The notes: generated from the letters alone by a model not told the origin. A stretch of DNA of 64,000 nt from Rutpela maculata (GCA_936432065.2 OW386285.2:183148301-183212300), one strand, 5' to 3'; counted from the first letter of the stretch, positions 10,891 through 22,987 are shown. Translations and numbers: made by a program.

Positions 10891-11494
10891 CAGAGGCGGC
10901 TGGTGAAATTTCAATATTTTTTTTCTCGTCTGTAGCACATGGGACCCATACGAAATTTGGGAAATAACATCTAGAGAAGCACTTCTCTAATGACCCCTAA
11001 AAAATTTTGAAAAAGCAGTTTGTGAAAAAAATTTTGAAAATTCGTTAGCCTCCCCTGGGTCTAGGGACTCCTGTTTATTTTTATTTTTTTTGTCATATGC
11101 ATTTGACTTTTCATAAAATTTTGGAGTTTATGAAAATATTTTCATTACTAACTGAGATACAACGAATTGAAATATTGTAATTTGTTAAATTGTAAATTAC
11201 AAAATTTCAGTTCCTTGTATTTCAATTAGTAATGAACATATTTTCACAAACTTCAAAATCTATTGTTGTATTTTTATGAAAAGTCAAATGCATATAACAA
11301 ATAAAAATAAACAGGAGTCCCTAGACCCAGGGGAGGCTAACGAATTTTCAAAATTTTTTTCGCAAACTGCTTTTTCAAAATTTTTTAGGGGTCATTAGAG
11401 AAGTGCTTCTCTAGATGTTATTTCCCAAATTTCGTATGGGTCCCATGCACCATAGACGAGAAAAAAAATATTGAAATTTCACCAGCCGCCACTG
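10891..11494. mobile_element. palindromic hAT-like non-autonomous element (604 bp)
   Basis: The perfect 8-bp TSD is CCCTGGAG (10883-10890 and 11495-11502). Ends are CAGAGGCGGCTGGTGAAATT and the complement of CAGTGGCGGCTGGTGAAATT. The halves are reverse complements almost throughout, with the axis near 11193. It has no coding capacity. The 8-bp TSD and CAGNGGCG ends fit the hAT superfamily, but without a transposase this is inference. Confidence 0.9.
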
Positions 11495-11502
11495 CCCTGG
11501 AG

Positions 11503-12120
11503 TGGTAAAGATGAAAGCCCTTGCCCTTATGTATGGTGGCTAAGTATGGACCAGCAAATTGAGAATTTGGTTGCAAGTTGTTCAAAATGTCAAATCAATC
11601 GTCATGCACCACCAACAAATCTGACACATCCCTGGGAATGGGCTAGAGCCCCGTGGATAAGGCTGCACATTGACCATGCCAGTCCATTTCAAGGGCAATA
11701 CTTTTTGATCGTGGTCGACGCATTTTCTAAATGGTTGGAGGTGCAGAGAGTCCCATCAACCTCTTCGGAGGCTACAATCAAGGTACTTAAGGAGTTATTT
11801 GCAACTCATGGATTTCCAGAAGTAATCGTGTCAGACAATGCTTCTTCATTCACTTCTAAGGAAGTAGCAACTTTCCTACAAAGTAATAACATCAGGCATG
11901 CACGCATTGCGCCATATCATCCATCCTCAAATGGATAGGCTGAAAGAATGGTGCAGACAACTAAAGAGAATCTCAAGAAGCTAGACAAAGGAGATTGGGA
12001 GGTTAAGTTAGCGAGATTATTGCTAGCCCAACATGTGACACCTCACACGACAACAGGTTTATCTCCAGCTGAACTTTTAATGAGAAGAAAGCTCCGAACA
12101 GCTTTAGATTTCCTATAACC
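11503..12120 (+). pseudogene. Gypsy A integrase (part 2)
   Basis: The HHCC finger continues (CSKCQINRHAP). The catalytic core follows, with D in RLHIDHASPFQGQ, D in VIVSDNASSFTS, and the glutamate region PYHPSSNG, then a stop, then AERMVQTTKENLKK. The stop at 11936-11938 lies just before the third catalytic residue. Downstream coding (LLLAQHVTPHTTTGLSPAEL) continues to another stop near 12117. Confidence 0.85.
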
Positions 12121-12502
12121 TGACCTGATTAGAGATATGACTGAAAAACAAGAGCACTCTGGAGCAGGAAGTTATGAAGTTTCTCAGAAGACGATCCTGT
12201 ATTCACAAGGAATTATGCAACAGGACCTGTATATCCGGCTCACATAGAGGAGAAAACCGGCCCGTTATAGTACACGAAGACACTCGGATCAATTACGTAG
12301 CCGAGTAGAAACTGTCATGCCTGACGATGTAGAGATGAGAACCAAACCAGGTGAGAGCAATGAGAAACGCTAGACTGGAGAGAATACACCAATAGCATGT
12401 CCCACAATCATTGTATCAAAAATGGAGCCTGCGACGCCAAGACCAGAGAGAAGCCGAAGGAAACCTCCATATCTACAAGATTATGAGGTTTAGGGGAAGG
12501 GG
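12121..12502 (+). pseudogene. Gypsy A integrase C-terminal tail and polypurine region
   Basis: This region is proline- and arginine-rich with stops and frameshifts; PRPERSRRKPPYLQDYEV is readable just before the purine tract. It is the usual end of gypsy pol. Confidence 0.6.
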
Positions 12503-12710
12503 TGTTATGTCCTGAATCCGTCCCTGGTACCAATTATTATTAGAGTGGTAATATGTAACCAACATAATAGCTGGGGATTGTCAAAAATAGTAACTTTTTT
12601 CCAGTACTTGAGTTGTGCTCTAGAATATTCTTTGTTTTGTAAATCTTTTAGTAGTCTGTTTAATAAAACCTTCCCTAAGAAACTACCCAATTATTTTGAT
12701 ATACAACACA
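12503..12710 (+). repeat. 3' LTR of Gypsy A
   Basis: It is 208 bp with TG...CA ends and contains AATAAAAC near 12661, a plausible polyadenylation signal. It is followed by the GAGAG duplication. Confidence 0.9.
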
Positions 12711-12715
12711 GAGAG

Positions 12716-13114
12716 AGAGAGGGAGAGAGAGTAGTTAAGTAAGGCCGATTCTAATCCAATTCAAGGTCATTTTCCGATAAGAGATAACATGGGGCATGTC
12801 CTAGAAAAATCGAAATTTTCAATTGGTTCCAGCCCCCCATGTATTTTCTTATGGGGCTAAAATGAAATCCATCTTGTAAACGCATTTCGATTTATCTAGA
12901 AGGCGTGTCCTGGAGATGATTGTGAGATGGTACTCAGCAATTACCCCCACTCCTGCAGAGGCCCCACCTTTCATCTGTTCTAGAACCTATGACCTAGGAT
13001 CTAGTGTGATTTGGTAGGGTGAGGTGGGAGGGGGGAGATGGGAGATCCAATCCCCGAGCTTAGATATTAGATTATAGCTAAGGATGAGAGATTATATCTA
13101 AAAGGGCGTGGCTA
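12716..13114. repeat. flank of the fold-back element; part duplicated at 19150-19239
   Basis: The sequence from about 13027 to 13114 (GATGGGAGATCCAATCCCCG ... GGGCGTGGCTA) recurs with few changes at 19150-19239. No gene is present. The repeated copy preserves an empty version of the fold-back insertion site. Confidence 0.7.
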
Positions 13115-16100
13115 AAGCCCAGTTCAGATAGTCGCGAATTGCGAATAGCGATTTGTGAATATTGTTCTGATCGCCGAGTGATTGCCCTGCCAAAAATTCC
13201 ACATAGAAACTTATAAAAAAAAAGTGATGCGGTTTTATCGTTCCTATAAGTTATATTATTATTATACAGACAGGATTTTATCTGTTTTATTAAGTTTTAA
13301 ATCGGTTATGAAACAGTAATTCCGAAGGAGCTATTTGGAATTATCATGTTGCCCTTTCATGAGTACTTATATGAAATATACAACAAATCTACAGTTTAGT
13401 GTCTGCAAATGCACCCTTGCCTTTATATCTGTAAACATATGGAATTACAGATTCAACTTTAAAGAGATTCTAAACTTTTCTATAAGTAATATCATAAGAG
13501 TCCAGTCCGTCCTTTCTCCAGTATCTATCGTATATAACACACCATGTTTTTATTGTAAATTTCAACATTGTCTTTTTATTAGTATTAATGTGGATATACA
13601 TGTCAACAAATGTACAGTTTCAATTGTATATTTTACAGATGTATTTTTATTGTAAACTTCCATTTTGCTTTTTTATTAGTATTAATTTGGATATGCATGC
13701 CGACAAATGTACAGTTTAAATTGCATATTTCAAATAGAAATACTAATATTGTGGTAAACACAAAATACTGCAAAGTCCTTATTTCCTCGGGTGTTCTTGT
13801 TCTAGCCTAGAAGCAATGAATTAGTTGGCAGTGAAAGAGACTGCTTTACTTTTAATTTAACAAACACACGTCAGTTCCTTAGTTCGCATTAGAGTAGATA
13901 TGAATTAGCGACACGTATACAGCTCCCTCTACTGGAGCCTGGAGTAAAGCTGCTGCTGAAATTTCTATCAGTTTCTACCAGAATGGAGCAGTAAACATTT
14001 ACTTATACCACATCAATGAGAATTTATGAGAACAGTATCTAAGGTAAAACGTGCGGCTTTCCGTGGTTAAATGGCAAGTGTTTCTATAAGAAACGAGCTG
14101 CATTAGGTTAGGACAGTTTTGACTTGCAATTGAAGATTACTAATTATAATGTTTGAATAGGGATTTATGAGATCAGTTTCTATGAGTATTAATGTTTTTT
14201 TTTCAGTAATATATTAAATGTGTTTTCATTTGTTTGAATGGTTAAAAAGAAAGGTCAGTTTTCAACTGCAATTACAAATACAAGTTTAATCACTTTGAAT
14301 GGGGTTATATGCGATTAATTTCTAAAAGTATTTATGCTGTTTTCCGAATATAATTGTGATGAGGTTTAATCAGTAACAAATTGTTCACTACTTGTTATGA
14401 TATGGTCGGAAATTCCAAGTACACATTTAGTATTCCTTCAAAAGGATTGATGAGAGCAGTTTCTACGAGTATCTATTTGTTGTTCCTCTAGTAAATTATA
14501 AAGTCTTTACATTTACTTATACTATCTCAATGAGAATTTATGAGAACAGTATCTAATGTAAAACGTACGGCTTTCCGTGGTTAAATAGCAAGTGTTTCTA
14601 TAAGAAACGAGCTGCATTAGGTTAGAACAGTTTTGATTTGCAATTGAAGATTACAAATTATAATGTTTGAATAGGGATTTATGAGATCAGTTTTTATGAG
14701 TATTAATGTTTTTTTTTCAGTAATATATTAAATGTGTTTTCATATGTTTGAATGGGTAAAAAGAAAGGCCAGTTTTCAACTGAAATTACAAATACAAATT
14801 TAATCACTTCGAATGGGGTTATACGCGATCAATTTCTAACAGTATTTATGCTGTTTTCTGAATATAATTGTGATGAGGTTTGATCAGTAACAAATTGTTC
14901 ACTACATGTTACGATATGGTCAGAAATTCCAGGTACATATTTAGTATTACTTCGAAAGGATTGATGTTAGCAGTTTCTACGAGTATGTATTTGTTGTGCC
15001 AATAGTAAATTATATAAGTCTTTATCAGTATGCATTCGGATCTAATTTAAATATGAAAATTATATCAGAATAAAGCAACCAAATATTTTAAACGGTATCT
15101 ATTTGTAAATCCAGACATTTACTTATACTATCTCAATGAGAATTTATGAGGACAGTATCTAATGTAAAACGTGCGGCTTTGCGTGGTTAAATGCAAGAGT
15201 TTCTATAAGAAACGAGCTGCATTAGGTTAGAACAGTTTTGATTTGCAATTGAAGATTACAAATTACAATGTTTGAATAGGGATTTATGAGATCAGTTTCT
15301 ATGAGTATTAATTAATGTTTTTTTTCAGTAATATATTAAATGTTTGAGTGGGTAAAAAGATAGGTCAGTTTTCAACTGCAATTACAAATACAAGTTTAAC
15401 CACTTCGAATGGGATTATATGCGATCAATTTCTAACAGTATTTATGCTGTTTTCCGAATATAATTGTGATGATGTTTGATCAGTAACAAATTGTTCACTA
15501 CATGTTACGTGTGGAAATTCCAGGTACATATTTCGTATTACTTCGAAAGGATTGATGATAGCAGTTTCTACGAGAATGTATTTGTTGTGCCAATAGTAAA
15601 TTATATAAGTCTTTATCAGTATCCATTCGGATCTAATTTAAATATGAAAATTATATCAGAATAAAGCAACCAAATATTTTAAACAGTATCTATTTGTAAA
15701 TCCAGACATTTACTTATACTATCTCAATGAGAATTTATGAGGACAGTATCTAATGTAAAACGTGCGGCTTTCCGTGGTTAAATGGCAAGAGTTTCTATAA
15801 GAAACGAGCTGCATTAGGTTAGAACAGTTTTTATTTATTTATTTATTTATTTAGAAGAAGAAACAAACAGGTTACAAACCTAATTACATGTTTCTTGAGG
15901 GGGGGCTACAGGCGATATAACCCGCTGGAGCCAACCCGGGGGACACGCTTCGAAGACCGGGTTTTGATTTGCAATTGAAGATTACAAATTATGATGTTTG
16001 AATAGGGATTTATGAGATGAGTTTCTATGAGTATTAATGTTATTTTTTTCAGTAATAAGTATATTAAATGTGTTTTCATTTATTTGAATGGGTAAAAAGA

Positions 16101-18917
16101 AAGGTCAGTTTTCAACTGCAATTACAAATAGGTACAAGTTTAATCACTTCGAATGGGGGTTATATGCGATCAGTATTTCGAATATAATTGTGATGAGGTT
16201 TGATCAGTAACAAATTGTTTACCACATGTTACGATATGGTCGGAAATTCCAGGTACATATTTAGTATTCCTTCGAAAGGATTGATGATAGCAGTTTCTAT
16301 GAGTATGTATTTGTTGTTCCAATAGAAAATTTGTCTTTATCAGTATGCATTCGGATCTACTTTAAATACAAAAATTATATCAGAATGAAACAACCAAATA
16401 TTTTAAACAGTATCCACTTGTAAATCCAAACATTTAAAGATATATTTTAATGAGAACCAATCAGAACAGTATCTAATGTAACGCGTGCGGCTTTCCGTGG
16501 CTAAATTTTAAAAGTATTTTTAATAAATAGCTTTAACGGATTTGAACAGTTTTAATTTGCAATTCCAGATGAATAGTTTTAATTGTTAAATAGGGATCTA
16601 TGAGATCAGTGTCTTTGTGTAATGTTTTTTTTTTTAATAAAAACACATTTTATTTTGAAAAAAAAAAAACATTACACTGACAATTAAAACTATTTATCTG
16701 GAAATGCAAATGAAAACTGTTCGAATCCCTTAAAGCTTATTTATTGCAAATAATTTTAAAATTTAGCCACGGAAAACCGCACACGTTACATTAGATACTG
16801 TTCTGATGGATTCTCATTATAATATTATCTTTAAATGTTTGGATTTACAGGTGGACACTGTTTAAAATATTTGAGGTTTCATTCTGATATGATTTTTGCA
16901 TTTAAATTAGATCCGAATGCATACTGATAAAGACTTATATAATTTACTGTAGGAACAACAAATAAATACTCGTAGAAACTGCTCTCATCAATCCTCTTGA
17001 AGGAATACTAAATATGTACCTGGAATTTCCGACCATATCGTATCATGTAGTGAACAATTTGTTACGGATCAAACCTCATCACAATTATATTCGGAAAACA
17101 GCATAAATACTGTTAAAAATTGATCGCATATAACCCCATTCGAAGTGATTAAACTTTTATTTGTAATTGCAGTTGAAAACTGACCTTCCTTTTTACCCAT
17201 ATTCAAACAAATGAAAACACATTTAATATATTACTGAAAAAAAAACATTAATACTCATAGAAACTGATTTCATAAATCCCTATTTAAACATTATAACTTG
17301 TAATCTTCAATTGCAAATCAAAACTGTTCTAACCTAATGCAGCTCGTTTCTTATAGAAACACTTGCCATTTAACCACGAAAAGCCGCACGTTTTACATTA
17401 GATACTGTTCTCATAAATTCTCATTGAGATAGTATAAGTAAATGTCTGGATTTACAAATAGATACTGTTTAAAATATTTGGTTGCTTTATTCTGATATAA
17501 TTTTCATATTTAAATTAGATCCGAATCTTTACTGATAAAGACTTATATAATTTACTAGAGGAACAACAAATAGATACTCGTAGAAACTGCTCTCATCAAT
17601 TCTCTTGAAGGAATACCAAATGTGTACTTGAAATTTCCGACCATATCATAACATGTAGTGAGCAATTTGTTGCTGATTAAACCTCATCACAATTATATCC
17701 GGAAAACAGCATAAATACTTTTAGAAATTGATCGCATATAACCCCATTCGAAGTGATTAAACTTGTATTTGTAATTGCAGTTGAAAACTGACCTTTCTTT
17801 TTACCCATTCAAACAAATGAAAACACATTTAATATATTACTGAAGAAAACACATTAATACTCATAGAAACTGATCTCATAAATCCCTATTCAAACATTAT
17901 AATTTTGAATCTTCAATTACAAATCAAAACTGTTCTAACCTAATGCAACTCGTTTCTTATAGAAACTCTTGCCATTTAACCATGGAAAGCCGCACGTTTT
18001 ACATTAGATACTGTTCTCATAAATTCTCATTGAGATAGTATAAGTAAATGTTTGGATTTACAAATAGATACTGTTTAAAATATTTGGTTGCTTTATTCTG
18101 ATATAATTGTCATATTTAAATTAGATCCGAATCTGTACTGATAAAGACTTATATAATTTACTATAGGAACAACAAATAGATACTCGTAGAAACTGCTCTC
18201 ATCAATCCTCTTGAAGGAATACTAAATGTGTACTTGGAATTTCCGACCATATCATAACAAATAGTGAACAATTTGCTACTGATTAAACCTCATCACAATT
18301 ATATCCGGAAAACAGCATAAATACTTTTAGAAATTGATCGCATATAACCCCATTCGAAGCGATTAAACTTGTATTTGTAATTGCAGTTGAAAACTGACCT
18401 TTCTTTTTACCCATTCAAACAAATGAAAACACATTTAATATATTACTGAAAAAAAAACATTAATACTCATAGAAACTGATCTCATAAATCCCTATTCAAA
18501 CATTGTAATTTGTAATCTTCAATTGCAAATCAAAACTGTTCTAACCTAATGCAGCTCGTTTCTTAAAGAAACACTTGTCTTTTAATCATGGAAAACCGCA
18601 CGAATTACATTAGATACTGTGCTCATAAATTCCCATTGATGTGGTATAAGTAAATGTTTGGATTTACAAATGGATATGGCTTGACTCGTTTTGCTGGTCA
18701 ATTCTGATATAAACTGATAACAATTTCAACAGCAACTTTACCTAACTCTTATAGAAACTTATTGACCATATAGGTTCTCATAGATACTTATTAATTTTTG
18801 ATAATTTTCAATACGGATTGATGAGATTTTTTTGACAGGGTGGTCAGTTTAAACGAAAATGTGGACGGGTGACCAATCAGAACAATATTCGCAATTCGTG
18901 ACTATCTGAACTGGGCT
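13115..18917. mobile_element. giant fold-back element FB1 (5.8 kb) made of ~145-bp monomers
   Basis: Outer ends are inverted repeats (AAGCCCAGTTCAGATAGTC and its complement). The axis is a T-run/A-run at about 16647. Each arm is a tandem array. A block containing CGTGCGGCTTTCCGTGG recurs at about 14043, 14560, 15164, 15755 and 16478 in forward orientation, and at about 16767, 17376, 17979 and 18586 inverted. Each ~590-600 bp unit contains four related monomers sharing a GAGATCAGTTTCTATGAGTA-like core about 142-147 bp apart. TA flanks both sides. The duplicated locus at 19235 shows the empty GGCTA/GGAGTATACAGG. It encodes nothing credible. Confidence 0.85.
15832..15961 (-). mobile_element. short retroposon fragment inside FB1
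   Basis: It is about 130 bp starting with (TTTA)n, flanked by GTTTT at 15827-15831 and 15962-15966. It interrupts one monomer of the left arm only; the other units lack it, so it is younger than the amplification. Confidence 0.75.
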
Positions 18918-18944
18918 TATGAGTATACAGGTTGTATCTAGTAA

Positions 18945-19035
18945 GTAAGTAAGTATCTTTATTCTGTAATTACCGGCTGGTATAGAATGAGTCAAATACA
19001 TAGAAAAAAATAGTGTATACATAATTTGTAAATTA
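18945..19035 (-). mobile_element. tiny LINE 3'-end fragment
   Basis: GTAAGTAAGTAAGTATCTTT followed by ~75 bp interrupts a sequence that is contiguous in the duplicated copy at 19245-19290 (GTATCTAGTAATTAAAATAAG). This looks like a severely truncated reverse-orientation retroposition. Confidence 0.55.
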
Positions 19036-19339
19036 AAATAAGATGGCCGCCGTTTATTGTTTATAAAACGCAGGTGATAGATGATAGGACCTATGTACTA
19101 GTGTGAGGTGGGATCTTCTTAGATGATAGGTCCTAGGACCTAATGGAAGGGGAGAGGGGGAGATGGGAGATCCAATCCCCGAGTTTAGATATTAGATTAT
19201 AGCTAAAGATAAGAGATTATATCTAAAAGAGCGTGGCTAGGAGTATACAGGGTGTATCTAGTAATTAAAATAAGATGGCTGCCGTTTATTGTTTATAGTT
19301 ATTGGTGTTAGAGGTTGAGAAATGGCTACTGACCTCCAT

Positions 19340-19766
19340 CATTGAGATTAAATAGACAAGTCTTATATACATATATATGAGATAAATATTCATTTACTTC
19401 AGTACGTTAAGATTTCAATGTTAAAACTATGACTAAATGCAGAGGCGTTATCAGATTCTGGGAAACTGTTAATGTAGATAAATGCCGACCGTCTACGGCT
19501 ATATGTATATTTAATACGTGTTTAATTACCTTTAGATAACTACAGCGGCTAGATCAAAGGAAATATCTAGACCTGATATAAACGCTTTTCAGACAAGTCC
19601 AGACTCGTTAGCTTGAATTTTATATAAGATAAATATTCGTTCGCTTCTCTACGTTTAGATTTCAATGTAAGAATAAGAACATAATGCAGAGACGTTATCG
19701 GGTTCCAGGAAATTGTTAATGTAAACAAATGAAATCATTTCAGATAGCCGTAACCTTACTGCCAAG
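19340..19766 (+). promoter_or_regulatory. 5' UTR/promoter region of LINE B with a tandem repeat
   Basis: Two ~140-bp similar blocks (about 19360-19490 and 19600-19735) lie ~240 bp apart. Both contain AGATAAATATTC, GATTTCAATGT and GCAGAG.CGTTATC. Tandem 5' monomers are known as promoter units in several LINE families; promoter activity here is inference. Confidence 0.5.
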
Positions 19767-20249
19767 ATGGCGCAGAATGATGATCCTGAGAAAAGTCAAG
19801 CAAATAAAAACAATATATTGTGTAGTGATGATGAAAGTGAATCTACTGAAATTAGTATTTCTGAGCTAAATAAAACATGCTATAAGTGTTGTGTAAAGAA
19901 AAAATGTGCAGTAGTTGTTTGCATAAACTGTTATGATGTCTTTCACAAAAGCTGCAGTGAAAAATACCCTAAAAAGTTCCTGAGAGTAGACGACCACAAA
20001 ATAATTTGCAAATCCCTATTTCAATGCAGATATATTAGGTAAGCTTCAAATAGAAAATGGCCTAACAAGGAAGTTATTAACAGAAATAGAGGATAAAAAC
20101 AATATATTAAAAGAAAACAACGGCCTTTTACTAGAAAAAATTAAATTCCTAGAGAATAAAAAAAGAACAGAAAAACAACTGGAAACAAACAAAAACACGC
20201 GATTACCGTTGACACAAACCACCCAATCCAACAGCACCACAACTGCAAC
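19767..20249 (+). pseudogene. LINE B ORF1, N-terminal part: zinc finger + coiled coil
   Basis: The N-terminus (MAQNDDPEKSQANKNNILCS) is acidic. It is followed by a Cys/His cluster resembling a PHD-type finger (CYKCCVKKKC ... CINCYDVFHKSC ... IICKS, about residues 36-80). A frameshift near 20037 is followed, in another frame, by a lysine/glutamate heptad-like stretch (IENGLTRKLLTEIEDKNNIL) suggesting a coiled coil. PHD-like fingers occur in ORF1 of some CR1/L2-type LINEs. The ORF is cut by the hAT-like element at the duplicated ACTGCAAC. Confidence 0.7.
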
Positions 20250-21429
20250 CAGTGGCGGCTGGTGAAATTTCAATATTTTTTTTCTTGTCTGTGGCGCATG
20301 GGACCCATACGAAATTTGGGAAATAACATCTAGAGAAGCACTTCTCTAATGATCCCTAAAAAATTTTGAAAAAGCAGTTTGCGAAAAAAATTTTGAAAAT
20401 TCGTTAGCCTCCCCTGGGTCTAGGGACTCCTGTTTATTATACTCTTCGCAAAAACGAAGAGTATATTGTATTTGATCAGCACATTTCTAAATCAGTAAAT
20501 ATCGCTCGTAGAGAAAAATTTTTTATATCGTTATGTTAGTGAACGAATTCTGAACAACTTTCAAAATGTCCGTCTGTCCGTCTGTCTGTCCGTCCGTCCG
20601 TCCGTCACGTTTCTTGTAAGCACGATAACTCAAGAAACAAAAATCCAATTGTATTGAAATTTGGAGAGTAACTTAGTGTTAGCTGGAGGAAGAACCCTAT
20701 TGTTTTTCAACAAAATAGATTGGTAAATAAAAATGTTATTAGTAATTTAAAATGTAAAAAAATATTTTTTACATTTTTTTATGGTTTGTAATAAATAGAA
20801 ACCTTGCGAAATGTTATTTCCTATCACTATTTTTTTTTAATACATTTTACTAATATGTGTTTCCTAATAATCACAATAAATTTTCTAATGGTATATATTA
20901 CACTCAGTAACAATTTTAGTAATAAGAAATGGTGGTGTAGCGGCAAGAGTTTCGTCTTGCAATCTTCCGAAGACGTCAAACCAATCGCATTTTTCGTGAA
21001 AGTATAAAAAGTTAAAGATAGTGGTAGGTGTGTGAAGACTATACGCAACCTATGAGGAGCCCGCGTGCTTACGGGCAGCTCTTAACTGGGCCCACGGTGA
21101 GTTTTTGAACAAATAATAATTAAAGTGACATTGACATTAAAAGTCGAAAGACTTTGAACCAATTTCCGGCGCATCGCCGGAAACATTTCCGTCCAACATA
21201 ACCCCAAAAAGTTAAAAACAATCGTACCTAAAAACTAGTGAGATACCAACCTAAAATTAAATAAATTCCCTAGTAAAATTCTCTAATAATCTTCCTCGCG
21301 AAACTAGTGATATCTGCCAAATAGACATTAAGTGATAAGTAATCCACGAACCCCCCGACCGGTTCAGACCAAAACTGCTCGGGGTTTTCAAATAAAGAAC
21401 AATACAAATTAAAAATCATAAAAGAAGGA

Positions 21430-22987
21430 ATGGACGTTACCCCATCAATTAAAGGTAGAAAAGCCGTCATGCGCGAGCTAAAAGGCTTCCCCAAGGGATG
21501 GCCACCCTTACCACAAAAGCAAAAACCATCCGGAAATGAGAGCGACGTCTCGTGCACCTCGTGCGTCAGTCTGGACAGAGCTACCATTATGAGAAAATCA
21601 TTGAAAAGGAAAAGCGAAAGATCAACTGTACGCGCTGTACGCATGCAGATTGACAACGAAATAAATAATAGCTCAGATGGAAGCCAGAATAGCGTCAAGT
21701 TAGCTCCAACAAAACCAAAAATCGCGGTCACAAAGACCAATGCCTTAAGTAATCCGGAGATGATCGACCTCTTCCAGATACAAGCCAAAAATAACAGAAT
21801 CCGAGAAGAAGGAAACAGCAACTTCACCCATCCGGGATCAAGTAAAAGGCAAATGCCTCCACCTTCAACAACTCCGGTCGAGTTGCAAAACAGGCATGAA
21901 GGCCAAATTTATATCGATAAAGACATGGAGGTTGTACCACCCCAACCTCGACTAGAAGAAGACGTAACCAGGTCATTCATCTCCCCATCTAATAACAAAA
22001 GACCTCCACCCATAATAATCCATGGGAAGTTCACGAAGCAGAAAGAATTAAACAACTTCTTTAAGAACAAGCTGCAAGATACCCACCTGTGGAAGCATTC
22101 GAACACTTCGACTACCCTGCAATTGACAAACAAAGAAGATTGGAACCTGGCAAATGACTGTCTGAACGAAGGCAACGTGGAGTACCATACTTACACTCCC
22201 CGAGATGAGAAGACGCATGCTTTTATCATCCGGGGACTGTACCACAAATTAGAACTATCAGATCTTAAGGAAGAACTAACCACAATTTACAAAATTGATG
22301 TCACATTGATACATGCTAGTGACAAATAGCGGGGTGACACTCAAAGACCTCCAGAATAAAATCAGGCACCTAGATTACACTTCCGTGCAGTGGGAACGCC
22401 ACGTGAATAACAAAGGAATCATCCAGTGCCATCGGTGCCAACAATGGGGGCACGCAACTTCAAACTGCCGCGCGTCTCCCAAGTGCTTAAAGTGCGCCGA
22501 TGGTCACTTAACTAAGGATTGTGTCAAGAGCAGAGATGAGCCTGCAATGTGCATTAATTGCCTGGGTGCCCACCCCGCTAACAGTATAAACTGCCGTATC
22601 TATAAGCAAAAAATGAACTTTATAAGTCTAAGGACAATGAGAACCCCCCCCCCACCGGCCCAGACCAGATACGTAGCAGCCCCGCCACCCAAAATAAACG
22701 CCTGGACACAAAGACGAATCCCCCATCAAGAACCTACCCTTCCCCTTCCCCTCCCCGAGAGACAATCGCAACCCTCCCAACGGAGTCAACCGACCACGAG
22801 CTCTGATATGAATAAACTCTGTCTTCTCAAGATGGAAACTGACAAAATGGCATCACTAATCAACATAGACCAACTGTTGATAAGGATGGCACAACTTAAC
22901 GAACAACTCGAGAGCTGCACAGACGCCTACGATAAGTTTCACGTGGTGACGGCCTTCTTCCAAGGTCTGCCCGCTGATGCCTTTTAA
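21430..22987 (+). pseudogene. LINE A ORF1: gag-like nucleic-acid-binding protein (one frameshift)
   Basis: The first 299 codons contain a basic N-terminal region and a Jockey-type RNA-binding domain (FIIRGLYHKLELSDLKEELT). A single extra T near 22325 creates a premature stop; the next frame continues with GVTLKDLQNKIRHLDYTSVQ. Three zinc knuckles follow: CHRCQQWGHATSNC, CLKCADGHLTKDC and CINCLGAHPANSINC. The end is proline-rich. The stop overlaps the ORF2 start by 11 nt. The product would coat LINE RNA; this copy is frameshifted. Confidence 0.85.

Larger units (their letters stand above)
6230..12710 (+). mobile_element. Ty3/gypsy LTR retrotransposon (Gypsy A), defective, with three nested insertions
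   Basis: The 3' LTR runs 12503-12710 (TGTTATGTCC ... ACACA). The 5' LTR starts at 6230, preserves about 180 bp and is cut at about 6411. Identical GAGAG flanks at 6225-6229 and 12711-12715 give the 5-bp duplication typical of the family. A purine tract (TTTAGGGGAAGGGG) precedes the 3' LTR. Gene order is gag remnant, protease, RT-RNase H, integrase. A deletion joins the 5' LTR directly to the end of gag, removing the primer site and most of gag. Later insertions lie at 7226-8920, 9918-10422 and 10891-11494. Confidence 0.9.

Noticed and set aside
13335..15664. Short frames in the FB1 arms
   Set aside because: They repeat with the monomers, are not conserved between monomers, and contain no domain.
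20046..20273. Frames beginning MKFHQPPL (also near 11471, 32217 and 44272)
   Set aside because: The shared start is the terminal repeat of the hAT-like palindrome read from a TTG. Downstream coding belongs to the interrupted host elements.
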